From contig NZ_VORW01000014.1 of assembly GCF_007997215.1 (NCBI RefSeq), positions 45,707 to 109,706 on the forward strand: a DNA stretch of 64,000 nucleotides, in the 5' to 3' direction. Position numbers and translations under genes: made by a program. This document shows, piece by piece, positions 17,304 through 26,275 of the stretch (position 1 is its first letter; every line of letters starts with the position of its first letter). The notes under the pieces are model-generated. The model saw only the letters and a program-made list of their open reading frames with translations. It searched no databases and had not been told where the DNA came from. Origin of the DNA: Algoriphagus aquimarinus. Its GTDB lineage: Bacteria; Bacteroidota; Bacteroidia; Cytophagales; Cyclobacteriaceae.

Positions 17304-18494
17304 ATGATCCAAAGATTACTTGAAGAAAAGCTTATTGATAGCCTAAGAAATATGCCTGTGGTAGTTATTCTTGGCCCACGGCAAGTAGGCAAAACTACAC
17401 TGGCCTTAGACTTGGCAAAGACTGCTTTGGACAAACCTATCCATTATTTGGATCTGGAGCTGAATTCTGATTTGGCTAAACTCGATGATGCAGAAAGCTA
17501 TTTAAGACGCTTTGAAAATCAGCTTTTGGTAATCGACGAGGTGCAAAGAAAACCAGAACTCTTCCCGGTGATTCGAGCTTTGGTGGATTTGCGCAAGCGG
17601 AATGGAGAGCGTGCGGGACATTTTCTTCTATTAGGCTCTGCCTCACGAGATCTTTTGCAACAATCTTCTGAATCTCTTGCAGGACGAATTCGGTACTTGG
17701 AACTCAATCCCTTTTCTGCCAATGAACTTAACATTAACGATCCCTTAGGTTTTAACTTGGAGAAATTATGGTTTCGTGGTGGTTTTCCAGACAGCTATCT
17801 AGCAGAATCAGAAATCCAAAGTCAAAACTGGCGACGAGACTTTATTTCCACTTATGTTGAGAAAGATATTCCGCTCTTTGGTCCACAAGTTCCAGCCACA
17901 CGAATGAAACGCTTCTGGTCCATGTTAGCGCATTATCACGGGCAACAAGCGGTAATGACAGAGATCGCCAAAAGTCTGGAGGTAAGCCACACCACCGCCC
18001 GAAATTACTTGGATATTCTTCAGGATTTCTTCATGGTGAGGCAGGTACACCCTTGGTCTGGCAACACAAAAAAGCGATTGGTAAAAACCCCCAAAGTATA
18101 TATTCGGGACACAGGATTATTACATAGTCTACTGAACGTTTCTTCTTTCGATCAGCTGCTAGGACATCCAGCCGTCGGGGCAAGCTGGGAAGGATTTGTG
18201 ATGGAAAATATCCTAAACCAATTACCCGCTGACTGGACAGCAAGCTATTATCGCTCAAGTAATCAGGCAGAAATTGACTTAGTTCTTGAGTTTGGAACGA
18301 ATGAAGTATGGGGGATAGAAATAAAAAAATCAAGTGCGCCTACCATCAAATCAGGTTTTCATAGAGCCTGTGAGGACATAGGTGCCACCAAAAAATATGT
18401 GGTTTATTCTGGTGCTGACAGATTCCCGATGAGAGGGGATATTGAGGCGGTAGGACTGATCGAATTTCTGGGAATGATCGCTAAGGCAGAATAA
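17304..18494 (+). CDS. ATP-binding protein, AAA/DUF4143 type
   Basis: 396 residues. Walker A GPRQVGKT (24-31) and Walker B LLVIDEVQ (D78, E79), then the sensor LLLGSASRDL, a small winged-helix-like part with the fold MTEIAKSLEVSHTTARNYLDIL, and a C-terminal DUF4143 domain whose AEIDLVLE...WGIEIKKS has the D...ExK pattern of PD-(D/E)xK-like folds. These standalone ATPases are common and patchily distributed in bacteria; their job is unknown, though links to mobile or defence functions have been proposed. AAAGGAG directly precedes the ATG at 17304. The unusual repeat just upstream suggests autoregulation. Confidence 0.92.
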   Translation: MIQRLLEEKLIDSLRNMPVVVILGPRQVGKTTLALDLAKTALDKPIHYLDLELNSDLAKLDDAESYLRRFENQLLVIDEVQRKPELFPVIRALVDLRKRNGERAGHFLLLGSASRDLLQQSSESLAGRIRYLELNPFSANELNINDPLGFNLEKLWFRGGFPDSYLAESEIQSQNWRRDFISTYVEKDIPLFGPQVPATRMKRFWSMLAHYHGQQAVMTEIAKSLEVSHTTARNYLDILQDFFMVRQVHPWSGNTKKRLVKTPKVYIRDTGLLHSLLNVSSFDQLLGHPAVGASWEGFVMENILNQLPADWTASYYRSSNQAEIDLVLEFGTNEVWGIEIKKSSAPTIKSGFHRACEDIGATKKYVVYSGADRFPMRGDIEAVGLIEFLGMIAKAE

Positions 18495-18546
18495 TAGAAA
18501 TTACTCGATATCCATATTCTTTAAAGGAAGTCTATTACTTTTCTAT

Positions 18547-19005
18547 TCAAGGATTATAAAATTCACGCTTCAAACAAGGGCAGTATTCACCTAACTTACA
18601 GCCATCGGGATTTCCTGTACAAAAGTCAAAGCAATAATACCCATGCTTGAAAATCATCACCGGACCGACTAAGATATTCATGAGTAATTCGTATCGGCGA
18701 AGCTGAGGGAGATCATATGGAAATGCCACTTCCAAATTCCAGGATTTCATCATTTGTACAAAAGCCGTAGTCAACTGAGTCAATTGATCTTCTGAAAGTT
18801 GCTCTTTTGGAGGAAAACTTTCCCGCCTAAGCCCACAATAGCCTTCAAACCCAGTTCTTCTCTCCTGACTTACAAACATTTCAGATTCGCGAAGAGACTC
18901 CTCCAAATCCTCATCTTCGGAGTTTTTCCTGGATCTCGAATAATAATCCTCCGGGCGATGTGCCGCCACGATATCCTCCACCAAAAAGTTAATGTAAGCC
19001 TGCAT
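18547..19005 (-). CDS. Unknown protein with a cysteine-rich C-terminus
   Basis: 152 residues, function not recognised. The C-terminal ~35 residues contain six Cys (YYCFDFC...DGCKLGEYCPC), a spacing that could bind zinc or an iron-sulphur cluster, but it is not a family I can name. The N-terminal half is acidic and helical. No signal peptide. The gene has ATG at 19005, converges with the ATPase gene and is divergent from yefM, with ~140 bases in between that hold the yefM operator. Confidence 0.75.
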   Translation of the reverse strand: MQAYINFLVEDIVAAHRPEDYYSRSRKNSEDEDLEESLRESEMFVSQERRTGFEGYCGLRRESFPPKEQLSEDQLTQLTTAFVQMMKSWNLEVAFPYDLPQLRRYELLMNILVGPVMIFKHGYYCFDFCTGNPDGCKLGEYCPCLKREFYNP

Positions 19006-19097
19006 ATCAAGTTCGATTAAGCGTTTGAAAAATAATTTGACACTTGAAATTAATCAAACACTCTCAAACATTCTATATCCGAAAACACAAACCCACC

Positions 19098-19129
19098 TGT
19101 ACAACATACCGTACAACTTCTTATATTTA
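19098..19129 (+). promoter_or_regulatory. YefM-type operator and -7 element
   Basis: TGTACA (19098-19103) and CGTACA (19110-19115), each followed by AC, lie 12 bases apart centre to centre. In E. coli YefM-YoeB binds two palindromes with a TGTACA core at that same spacing (family knowledge). TATATTTA (19122-19129), close to the TAnnTTTG box, follows, 17 bases before the yefM start. Confidence 0.65.
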
Positions 19130-19145
19130 CAAAAACTTGAAAACC

Positions 19146-19400
19146 ATGGAAATCACTACCTACTCTAAGTTCCGCGAAAACATGAAGTCATATTTAGACG
19201 ATGTGGTAAATGATCAAAAAGCACTATACGTCACTCGGGCTAACGGTGAGGACGTGGTAGTCCTATCCAAATCTGACTATGAAAGCATGCAGGAAACCTA
19301 CTACTTAATGAGCAGCCCTAAAAATGCCGAGCGATTGTTGCACGCAATTGACGAGGCGAATAAGGGATTAGGTGTTAAAAGGGATCTGATCGAACTCTAA
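19146..19400 (+). CDS. yefM: Antitoxin YefM (Phd/YefM family)
   Basis: 84 residues from ATG 19146, which gives the classic MEITTYSKFRENMKSYLDDV; an earlier in-frame ATG at 19044 would run through the operator and was rejected. The N-terminal Phd/YefM fold (about 1-60, with VTRANGEDVVVLSKSDYESMQET) dimerises and binds the operator; the C-terminal tail (about 60-84) is expected to wrap and inhibit the toxin. It is followed 11 bases later by yoeB, the normal order for the pair, and the operon is presumably repressed by the YefM-YoeB complex. Confidence 0.95.
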   Translation: MEITTYSKFRENMKSYLDDVVNDQKALYVTRANGEDVVVLSKSDYESMQETYYLMSSPKNAERLLHAIDEANKGLGVKRDLIEL

Positions 19401-19411
19401 GTCATTTCGAC

Positions 19412-19666
19412 ATGAATACTATTTTTTTATCGAAAGGATGGGAAGACTATCAATATTGGATTGAAGTTGACATAAAGCTTTTTAGAAAAATAAATAAACT
19501 GATTAAAGAATGTCAGCGTACTCCATTCGAGGGCATTGGCAAGCCTGAGCCACTCAAGAACGAACTGTCCGGTTGGTGGTCTAGAAGAATAGACCGAGAA
19601 CATCGACTCGTGTACCGAGTTAAAGACGGAACATTAGAAATCGCTCAGTGCAGACATCATTATTGA
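19412..19666 (+). CDS. yoeB: mRNA interferase toxin YoeB (RelE/ParE superfamily)
   Basis: 84 residues, exactly the E. coli YoeB length. The catalytic residues described for YoeB fall at the same positions: E46, R65, H83 and Y84 (end AQCRHHY). YoeB cuts mRNA at the ribosomal A site when YefM is degraded. All key residues are present, so the toxin should be active. The pair is flanked by unrelated core genes, as usual for a mobile toxin-antitoxin module. Confidence 0.96.
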   Translation: MNTIFLSKGWEDYQYWIEVDIKLFRKINKLIKECQRTPFEGIGKPEPLKNELSGWWSRRIDREHRLVYRVKDGTLEIAQCRHHY

Positions 19667-19668
19667 TA

Positions 19669-19701
19669 AATAAAAAAAGGCCCACATTTCTGCGAGCCTT
19701 T
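19669..19701 (-). terminator. Terminator between yoeB and the ABC permease
   Basis: AAAGGC (19676-19681) and GCCTTT (19696-19701) form a short stem with an inner mismatch; a T-rich run follows on the minus strand. It sits 29 bases past the permease stop and may also help end the yoeB transcript. Confidence 0.6.
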
Positions 19702-19729
19702 CAAACTTTACATTTCTAATTTCAGACTT

Positions 19730-22258
19730 TTAAGTCCCTCTCAATATCTCCATCGGAGGCTGATTGATGATTTTACGCCCATTGAGCCAGCCCAAGACTA
19801 TAGTCAAACCGGTAATAGATAGGTAAAGCACAAATGCCTCCAACCAAGCTCCTCGGAATGTTATATTGAAGACAAATTTGCTCAATAGCCAAGTAGCACC
19901 AAACGAGAGAATTATTCCGGACAGCGAAGCTAAACTCCCCAAGAAGAAGTATTCCAGCGTGTTGATCTTACTGACAATAGCCGAGCTTGCACCCAAAGTT
20001 CTAAGTAGAATACTCTCCCGCATCCGCTGATATTTACTGATGATCAGCGAACTGATCAGTACTAATATCCCTGTAGCTATACTGAAAAATGCCATGAACT
20101 GAATCACAAAGCTTATTTTCCCAAGAATCTCCTCCAGCGTCGCTACGATTGTACCAAGGTTGATGATAGAGATATTCGGGAATTCACGTACGATCTCAGC
20201 CTGCACATAGGCCGCTTCACGATCATTTTTTGTCTTGGTGATCAGCACATGAAATTTCGGCGCTTGATCCAATACACCTTCTGGAAATAGCACCAAGAAG
20301 TTCGTAGAAACCTGCGCGAACTTCACATCTCGCAGACTTCCAATATAGGTCTTGATAGGACGACCTTGCACATTGAACTCCACTTCATCTCCTATTTTCA
20401 TTCCATTCCCTTCAGCAAAACCTTTTTCAAAAGAAACAAAAATACTATCTCCTCTTGCTCCCAATGGAATCAATTCCCCATCAGTAACTGTCTCAGAAGA
20501 AATAAGCGTATCGCGATAGGTGACGCGAAACTCTCTGTTATATAACCATCCAGAATAGTCCTCTTCGCCAGGAAGTTCCTCATTTTCCTTTTTATCAACT
20601 CCATTGATCTCATTAAGCTGCATGGTCACAATCGGAACTTCCTGCATAATCGGAAGGTCGCGTGATAAAATTTTAGCTTTTATATCTTGCAGTTGAGCCG
20701 TTTGAATATCAAACATCAACATATTCGGCTGGTCTTCCTTGTCTGCAAATTTGGCCTCTTCAAGCAATTGATTTTGAAGGAAAAAAAGCGTAGAAATCAT
20801 CGCAGTTCCTAGCCCTATAGTGGCAATCAAAGAAACTGTTTGATTATTTGGTCTGTACAAATTCGCCAAAGACTGACGCAACGTATAGGTAAAAGAAATA
20901 GGTAAAAACTTCCTTACTGCCCAGATAATCATTTGAGCCACTGCCCAAAGAATTCCAAAAGCAAAAACCACAAATCCTGTGAAGCCAAAAGCAAAATCTA
21001 CTCTGCCTAATAAGTAATAGCTAAAACCCCAGATAAATCCAAGAATGCCCACAATAACTAACCAACGAAGCGGATCTTTCAATATAGTAGAGTCCCCAGT
21101 TTCTGGTCTAAGCGTCGCCATAGGAGACACATTTCTCACTTTCAGTAAAGGCAGTAAGGCAAACAGAACAGAGACAAATAAACCTGTCACTACTCCAAAA
21201 CCTATTGAAAGCCAGGAGATCCCGAAAGACACCTCCACTGGTAAGAAATCTGCAAAAACAGCAGGCAATACAAACTGAAGCAGCGTTCCGAGAAAAGAAC
21301 CTAGAACAGCTCCGACCATGCCCATAATCATGATCTCTGTCAGGTAGATCAATAAGACATCTCTGGAAGAAACTCCCAAACAACGTAAAACTGCCACTGA
21401 ACCTAGCTTCTCTTTCACAAAGACATTAACGGCACTTGCCACACCCACGCAACCTAGCAGTAATGCGATAAATGCTACCAAGCTCAGGAAATTAGAAAGA
21501 TTTGCAAATGAACGACCAGTCGAGCGTTTTCTATCTTCTACCGTATCTGCATCCACTCGATCTTCTTCCCATTGATCCTCGAATGGTTTGATCAAAACTT
21601 CTACATCTGTACCTGCTTTAAATTGAAAATAGCGGCTATAATTCACTCGGCTACCGTATTGCACCAAGCCAGTTTCTTCCAAATAATCCTTTGGAATGTA
21701 AACAGCAGGAGCAACTGAGGCCGTGATCCCAGTTTGCCCAGGAACACTTTGTAATTCTCCAACTACTACAAAAAGCACTTCCCCTACTTTGATCTGGTCT
21801 CCCACTTCCGCGTTGAACTGAGCCATCAACGTCTTTTCCACTAGTGCTTTTTTCCCGCCAGAGCGGAAGTCAGCATCACCCGAAGCTGGGATTGTTTCAA
21901 AAAAACCATAAAATGGAAATGCTCCCTCAAGCGCACGAACCTGAGTCAAACGACTTGCTCCTGTCTCCGGAAAGGCAACCATACTCGCAAAATTGACTTC
22001 CGAAGCCATTTGCGTAGCTGCGCTATCAATAAACTGCTCTCCTATTTCCTTGTTGTTTTCCAAAACCAAATCAGCTCCTAGAAGCTCTTTGGCTTGATTA
22101 TCAATGTCTGCTGTTAGGTTTTCTCCAAAGGAACTAATTGCCACCAAAGCAGCGATACCCACAACGATAGAGGAAACAAACAGTAAAAGTCTAGAGATGT
22201 TCTTCCGGAAATCCCGAAAAGCCATCTTAATAATCCATCCGAAATCAGGCATTTTCAC
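19730..22258 (-). CDS. ABC transporter permease, YbbP/FtsX type
   Basis: 842 residues. Two FtsX-like permease units: one TM helix near residues 15-40, a long periplasmic domain, three TM around 255-370, further TM pairs near 395-450 and 470-490, a second periplasmic domain, and the final three TM (about 715-830). The layout and partner ATPase match YbbA-YbbP, a MacB-type transporter group that drives periplasmic or lipid-extraction work rather than transmembrane passage. It overlaps the ATPase gene by 14 bases. The substrate is unknown; adjacency to the TesA-like esterase gene is shared with E. coli. Confidence 0.92.
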   Translation of the reverse strand: MKMPDFGWIIKMAFRDFRKNISRLLLFVSSIVVGIAALVAISSFGENLTADIDNQAKELLGADLVLENNKEIGEQFIDSAATQMASEVNFASMVAFPETGASRLTQVRALEGAFPFYGFFETIPASGDADFRSGGKKALVEKTLMAQFNAEVGDQIKVGEVLFVVVGELQSVPGQTGITASVAPAVYIPKDYLEETGLVQYGSRVNYSRYFQFKAGTDVEVLIKPFEDQWEEDRVDADTVEDRKRSTGRSFANLSNFLSLVAFIALLLGCVGVASAVNVFVKEKLGSVAVLRCLGVSSRDVLLIYLTEIMIMGMVGAVLGSFLGTLLQFVLPAVFADFLPVEVSFGISWLSIGFGVVTGLFVSVLFALLPLLKVRNVSPMATLRPETGDSTILKDPLRWLVIVGILGFIWGFSYYLLGRVDFAFGFTGFVVFAFGILWAVAQMIIWAVRKFLPISFTYTLRQSLANLYRPNNQTVSLIATIGLGTAMISTLFFLQNQLLEEAKFADKEDQPNMLMFDIQTAQLQDIKAKILSRDLPIMQEVPIVTMQLNEINGVDKKENEELPGEEDYSGWLYNREFRVTYRDTLISSETVTDGELIPLGARGDSIFVSFEKGFAEGNGMKIGDEVEFNVQGRPIKTYIGSLRDVKFAQVSTNFLVLFPEGVLDQAPKFHVLITKTKNDREAAYVQAEIVREFPNISIINLGTIVATLEEILGKISFVIQFMAFFSIATGILVLISSLIISKYQRMRESILLRTLGASSAIVSKINTLEYFFLGSLASLSGIILSFGATWLLSKFVFNITFRGAWLEAFVLYLSITGLTIVLGWLNGRKIINQPPMEILRGT

Positions 22259-22922
22259 CCTCCTGTATTTTTCCGCCTTTAATATGAATGATACGCTGAG
22301 TCTTGGCTGCCAATTCCAAATCGTGCGTAACCAAAACCAGTGTAGTTCCCTCTTCCTTATTCAGGTCAAAAATCAGTTTCTCGATCATTTCGCCAGTTTC
22401 AGTATCCAAATTTCCCGTTGGTTCATCAGCGAAAAGAATTTTTGGCTCATTGGCAAAAGCTCTTGCTATAGAAACCCGCTGCTGTTCTCCACCAGAAAGT
22501 TGTGTTGGATAATGAGTTCCTCTATCGCCAAGGCCCACTTTATCGAGAAGTTCCTGAGCCTTTTGACGGGCATCCTTTCTCCTTTTCAACTCAAGTGGAA
22601 CCATCACATTTTCAAGGGCAGTCAGTGTAGGCAAAAGTTGAAAATTCTGAAAAATAAAGCCTACGCTTTGGTTTCTGACAGCTGCCCTTTGGTCTTCGGA
22701 AAGCTTCTCCAACGAATTACCATCCAGCACTACGCTACCTGTGGATCCAGAATCCAATCCAGCACAAAGTCCAAGAAGTGTCGTCTTTCCACTGCCTGAT
22801 GGTCCGACTATAGAAATAATTTCTCCTGCTTTGATGTCAAATGTCACTTCGTCTAGGACAGTCAGTTTTCTGCTGCCACTTTTGTAAACCTTGCTCAGGT
22901 TAGAGACTGATAAAATATTCAT
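22245..22922 (-). CDS. ABC transporter ATP-binding protein, YbbA/LolD type
   Basis: 225 residues from ATG 22922 (MNILSVSNLSKVYKSG); a longer frame to 23018 adds no conserved sequence. Complete ATPase: GPSGSGKTTL (Walker A), QNFQLLPTLTALENV (Q loop), LSGGEQQR (signature), ILFADEPTGNLD (Walker B with catalytic Glu), VTHD (switch His). It belongs to the LolD/MacB/YbbA ATPases that work with FtsX-like permeases. Its 3' end overlaps the permease start by 14 bases, so they form one operon, transcribed divergently from the esterase gene. Confidence 0.95.
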   Translation of the reverse strand: MNILSVSNLSKVYKSGSRKLTVLDEVTFDIKAGEIISIVGPSGSGKTTLLGLCAGLDSGSTGSVVLDGNSLEKLSEDQRAAVRNQSVGFIFQNFQLLPTLTALENVMVPLELKRRKDARQKAQELLDKVGLGDRGTHYPTQLSGGEQQRVSIARAFANEPKILFADEPTGNLDTETGEMIEKLIFDLNKEEGTTLVLVTHDLELAAKTQRIIHIKGGKIQEGENA

Positions 22923-23126
22923 GTGTTGTACTTGGGTGGGAAAAGGGTTTGGTAAATGCTTAACGACAAACCCTCTATATAGTTTGTGGAAGATAGCAAT
23001 AGCACTTTTAATCGGCAAATAACATTATAGTGGATGTGGTTTAAACCTCATTTTGCAAATTTGACGAACCTTTTGCCCAAAAATCCTTTTGGGTATATAG
23101 TTTTACATATCACAATTCCGATTTCT

Positions 23127-23816
23127 ATGCGATTCAATATACACCGCTCATTCTTTTTACCAGCTATACTATTTGTAGGATTGGTCCTAGTTTCTTGCTC
23201 AGAAAAAAAAGCAGAAACTACCCAATCCGAAACCACCGCTGAGATAACTGCTGAGGCGAAATCTGATCAGAAGATCATTCTTTTCTTCGGAAACAGCTTG
23301 ACTGCTGCCTACGGAATCGACCCTGAAGATGGGTTTGCAGGGTTGACTCAGCAAAGAATTGACAGCCTTGGAATGGATTACAGAGTGATCAACGGAGGAC
23401 TTTCCGGTGAAACTACCGCTGGAGGTCTAAGCAGATTGGATTGGTTTCTTGAAGACAAACCCGATATTTTCGTGCTAGAACTTGGCGGTAATGACGGACT
23501 TCGTGGCATCAATCTCACTGAGACCAAAAGCAACCTTCTTAAAATCATAGATAAAGTCAGATCAAAATTCCCTGACACCAAAATCATTTTGGCAGGCATG
23601 CAGATCCCTCCAAATATGGGGCAGGAATACGCCGCTGAATTTACAGCGATGTATCCAGCTGTTGCGGAAGAAAAAAATGTGACACTCATTCCTTTTCTTC
23701 TGGAAAATGTAGGAGGAATCCCTGAGTTAAATCTCCCTGATGGCATTCACCCTACGGAAGAAGGTCACAAGATTGTATTTGAAACAATATGGCCATATAT
23801 TCATAGTGAGTTATAA
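23127..23816 (+). CDS. TesA-like arylesterase/lysophospholipase lipoprotein (SGNH hydrolase)
   Basis: 229 residues from ATG 23127, which gives a lipoprotein signal ending LVLVSC; a longer frame from 23034 is not supported. SGNH blocks: FFGNSLTAAYGI (block I, catalytic Ser), INGGLSGETTAGG (block II, Gly), ELGGNDGLRG (block III, Asn) and LPDGIHPTEEGHK (block V, Asp/His). TesA-type enzymes cleave esters, lysophospholipids and acyl-CoA in the periplasm. The gene is divergent from the YbbA-YbbP ABC genes, the same arrangement as in E. coli, which suggests a shared lipid-related task. Confidence 0.94.
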   Translation: MRFNIHRSFFLPAILFVGLVLVSCSEKKAETTQSETTAEITAEAKSDQKIILFFGNSLTAAYGIDPEDGFAGLTQQRIDSLGMDYRVINGGLSGETTAGGLSRLDWFLEDKPDIFVLELGGNDGLRGINLTETKSNLLKIIDKVRSKFPDTKIILAGMQIPPNMGQEYAAEFTAMYPAVAEEKNVTLIPFLLENVGGIPELNLPDGIHPTEEGHKIVFETIWPYIHSEL

Positions 23817-23877
23817 TTGGGGGTTTCTATACCTCTAATATTCTCTACATTTATTAGGACTTTTAAGCTTGATAGTT

Positions 23878-24045
23878 ATGGTATCCATTATAAAAAAAGG
23901 GACTTCAAAGAAGGAAATTGAAGCTTTGCTTTCTGAGAAAGAAATAGTAAAATCAAAAAAGTCAATTGCGAAATTCGCGGGAAAATTAAAAACGAAAATT
24001 GATCCTATTGATTTCCAAAAAGAATTGAGGAATGAGTGGAAATAA
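23878..24045 (+). CDS. Small antitoxin of the PIN toxin pair
   Basis: 55 residues, short enough to be missed by most gene callers. It begins MVSIIKKGTSKKEIEALLSE and ends IDPIDFQKELRNEWK; it is Lys/Glu-rich and helical. A C-terminus of the form P-x-x-x-Q-K-x-L-R-x-E-W is typical of short antitoxins next to PIN toxins in Bacteroidota and Chlorobi (from memory of such pairs). The stop lies 14 bases inside the PIN gene (ATG 24032), a translationally coupled layout expected for an antitoxin-toxin operon. The assignment rests on context and tail more than on a named family. Confidence 0.75.
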   Translation: MVSIIKKGTSKKEIEALLSEKEIVKSKKSIAKFAGKLKTKIDPIDFQKELRNEWK

Positions 24046-24406
24046 GCTACTTGTTGATACCAACATTCTCATTTATTTTTTGAAGGGTGAATCAACCGTA
24101 GTAGAGTTTTTGAAAGACAAAGAGATATTTATCTCTTTCATAACTGAACTTGAACTTTTAGTTTTCCCCACCAATAACATTTCAGAGGAAACCCTAATTA
24201 AATCCTTGATCGCCAATTGCCGGATAATTCAGTATAATGAAGAAATCAAAAAATTAACTATTGAAATTAGAAGAAACACGAAGGTAAAACTACCGGATTC
24301 AATTGTTGCAGCTACTTCAATTTTCCTAAGTATACCTCTGGTATCAGCGGATAAAGGATTTAGCAGACTCAAATTAGGAAATACGTTAATAATGGATTTA
24401 GGGTGA
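24032..24406 (+). CDS. PIN-domain toxin (VapC-like ribonuclease)
   Basis: 124 residues, a complete PIN domain. The acidic metal-binding residues are D9 (LLVDTNILIYFL), E39 (SFITELELL), D89 (LPDSIVAATS) and D107 (VSADKGF). VapC toxins are Mg2+-dependent RNases, often against tRNA or rRNA; the target cannot be told. It overlaps the small antitoxin gene upstream by 14 bases. Both genes are clearly AT-rich against the neighbouring esterase and GMC genes, fitting an acquired module. Confidence 0.93.
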   Translation: MSGNKLLVDTNILIYFLKGESTVVEFLKDKEIFISFITELELLVFPTNNISEETLIKSLIANCRIIQYNEEIKKLTIEIRRNTKVKLPDSIVAATSIFLSIPLVSADKGFSRLKLGNTLIMDLG

Positions 24407-24529
24407 TTATGGATTTTATTTGTACTAAAGTGAAATAGTTTTAATTGACTTTCAGTCCAACCCATTTACCTCATTTTCTAGATGGATTTTTTTACGCTAT
24501 ATTTTATCCTTAATTAAAATTTTTAGAAA

Positions 24530-26272
24530 ATGAGCTTTCAAATCAAATCTTCCGGGGATACCTATGATGTCATTATTGTAGGATCTGGAGCTGGTGGCGG
24601 AATGGCCTCCAAAATCCTTTCTGAGGCCGGACTCTCAGTTGCAGTAATAGAAGCAGGCGGAGATTTTGATCCTGCCAAGGAAGAAGACCGCACCCAACTC
24701 AGGCCACCTTGGGAATCTCCACGCAGAGGTGCAGGCACTCAAATCCGTCCATTTGGAGATTTTGATGCTGCTATTGGCGGCTGGGAAATCGACGGTGAAC
24801 CCTACACTAGAAAAGGTGATTCCGAGTTCGACTGGTTCCGATCCAGAATGGTCGGTGGAAGAACTAACCACTGGGGAAGAATTTCTCTCCGCTTTGGCCC
24901 AAATGACTTCAAAAGAGCAAGTATTGATGGTTTGGGAGACGACTGGCCTATTGGCTACGATGACGTCAAACCTTACTATGATAAAGTCGATAAACTGATT
25001 GGAGTTTATGGTAGCAAAGAAGGCATTTACAATGAACCGGATGGATTTTTCCTTCCTCCTCCCAAACCTAGACTTCACGAACTTTATTTGAAAAAAGGAG
25101 CTAGCAGCGCAAGCATCCCAATGATTCCATCAAGGCTTTCTATTCTTACAAGGCCAATCAACAAAGACCGTGGCGCATGTTTTTTCTGTCGCCAATGTAA
25201 TCGGGCCTGCCAGGTTTATGCGGATTTCTCGGCTGGAACCTGCCTAGTTCATCCTGCGATGAAGCAGGGAAAAGTCGATCTTTTCACCCATAGTATGGTT
25301 AGAAAAGTCACCACAGATGACTCTGGCAAAGCAACAGGAGTTTCTTTTGTCAACATAAAGGACATGAAGGAGTATAAGCTGAAGTCTAGTGTAGTCGTAC
25401 TTGGCGCATCAGCATGCGAGACTTCGCGTATCATGCTCAATTCCAAATCAAAGACACATCCAAACGGCATTGGCAATAGCTCAGGGGTTTTGGGTCATTA
25501 CCTGCACGATTCTACAGGCGCAAGTAGGTCAGGAATCATTCCTGACATGATGGGCCGGGAGCGTTACAATGAAGATGGTACAGGTGGAATGCACATGTAT
25601 ACTCCTTGGTGGCTGGACAATAAGAAACTTGATTTTGCCCGAGGCTACCATATAGAATATGGTGGTGGAATGGGACAGCCAGGCTATGGAGCTGGAGGAA
25701 ATATGGACTCCATGAGAAAATACATTACGGATGAATTCGGCAAGCCAAGTCCAAATGGTGGCTATGGTGAAGGATTGAAAAAAGACATTCGTCAAATCTA
25801 TGGCTCTACGGTTGGCATGTCTGGACGTGGCGAAAGTGTACCGAGATTTGAAAATTACTGTGAAATCGACCCAACGGTCGTGGACAAATTTGGTATTCCT
25901 GTGCTTCGATTCAACTATAAATGGACGGATCAGGAAATCAACCAAGCCAAGCACATGCAGGATACTTTTGAAGAAATCCTGACTGGATCCGGAGCACAAT
26001 TACTGGGAACAAAACCTGGGGCAGACACACTTTACGGACTTGCCGCCCCTGGAAGAATCATTCACGAAGTAGGTACAGCCAGAATGGGCAACGATCCAAA
26101 AACTTCCGTGCTTAATTCTAATTCCCAAGCGCATGATTGCAAAAATCTCTTTGTGGTGGATGCGGGATCTTTTGTCTCTCAAGCTGACAAGAATCCTACT
26201 TGGACCATCCTTGCCTTGAGCTGGAGAACCTCAGATTACATTGTATCAGAACTGAAAAAGAAAAATATCTAA
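24530..26272 (+). CDS. GMC family oxidoreductase (sugar dehydrogenase catalytic subunit-like)
   Basis: 580 residues. FAD-binding [13 protein letters not shown] (18-30) and VIEAGGD, then the GMC C-terminal signature HEVGTARMG with the catalytic His512 and Asn555 in KNPTWT. A Cys cluster, C217-x2-C220-x2-C223-x3-C227 plus C238, lies between the two, as in FAD-dependent glucose/3-keto-sugar dehydrogenases that carry an iron-sulphur cluster. No signal peptide is seen; such subunits are exported by hitch-hiking on the Tat signal of subunit 3. The next gene, 4 bases after its stop, encodes that subunit. Likely a periplasmic sugar or sugar-alcohol dehydrogenase; a cytochrome subunit is not adjacent. 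Confidence 0.92.
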   Translation: MSFQIKSSGDTYDVIIVGSGAGGGMASKILSEAGLSVAVIEAGGDFDPAKEEDRTQLRPPWESPRRGAGTQIRPFGDFDAAIGGWEIDGEPYTRKGDSEFDWFRSRMVGGRTNHWGRISLRFGPNDFKRASIDGLGDDWPIGYDDVKPYYDKVDKLIGVYGSKEGIYNEPDGFFLPPPKPRLHELYLKKGASSASIPMIPSRLSILTRPINKDRGACFFCRQCNRACQVYADFSAGTCLVHPAMKQGKVDLFTHSMVRKVTTDDSGKATGVSFVNIKDMKEYKLKSSVVVLGASACETSRIMLNSKSKTHPNGIGNSSGVLGHYLHDSTGASRSGIIPDMMGRERYNEDGTGGMHMYTPWWLDNKKLDFARGYHIEYGGGMGQPGYGAGGNMDSMRKYITDEFGKPSPNGGYGEGLKKDIRQIYGSTVGMSGRGESVPRFENYCEIDPTVVDKFGIPVLRFNYKWTDQEINQAKHMQDTFEEILTGSGAQLLGTKPGADTLYGLAAPGRIIHEVGTARMGNDPKTSVLNSNSQAHDCKNLFVVDAGSFVSQADKNPTWTILALSWRTSDYIVSELKKKNI

Positions 26273-26275
26273 GCC

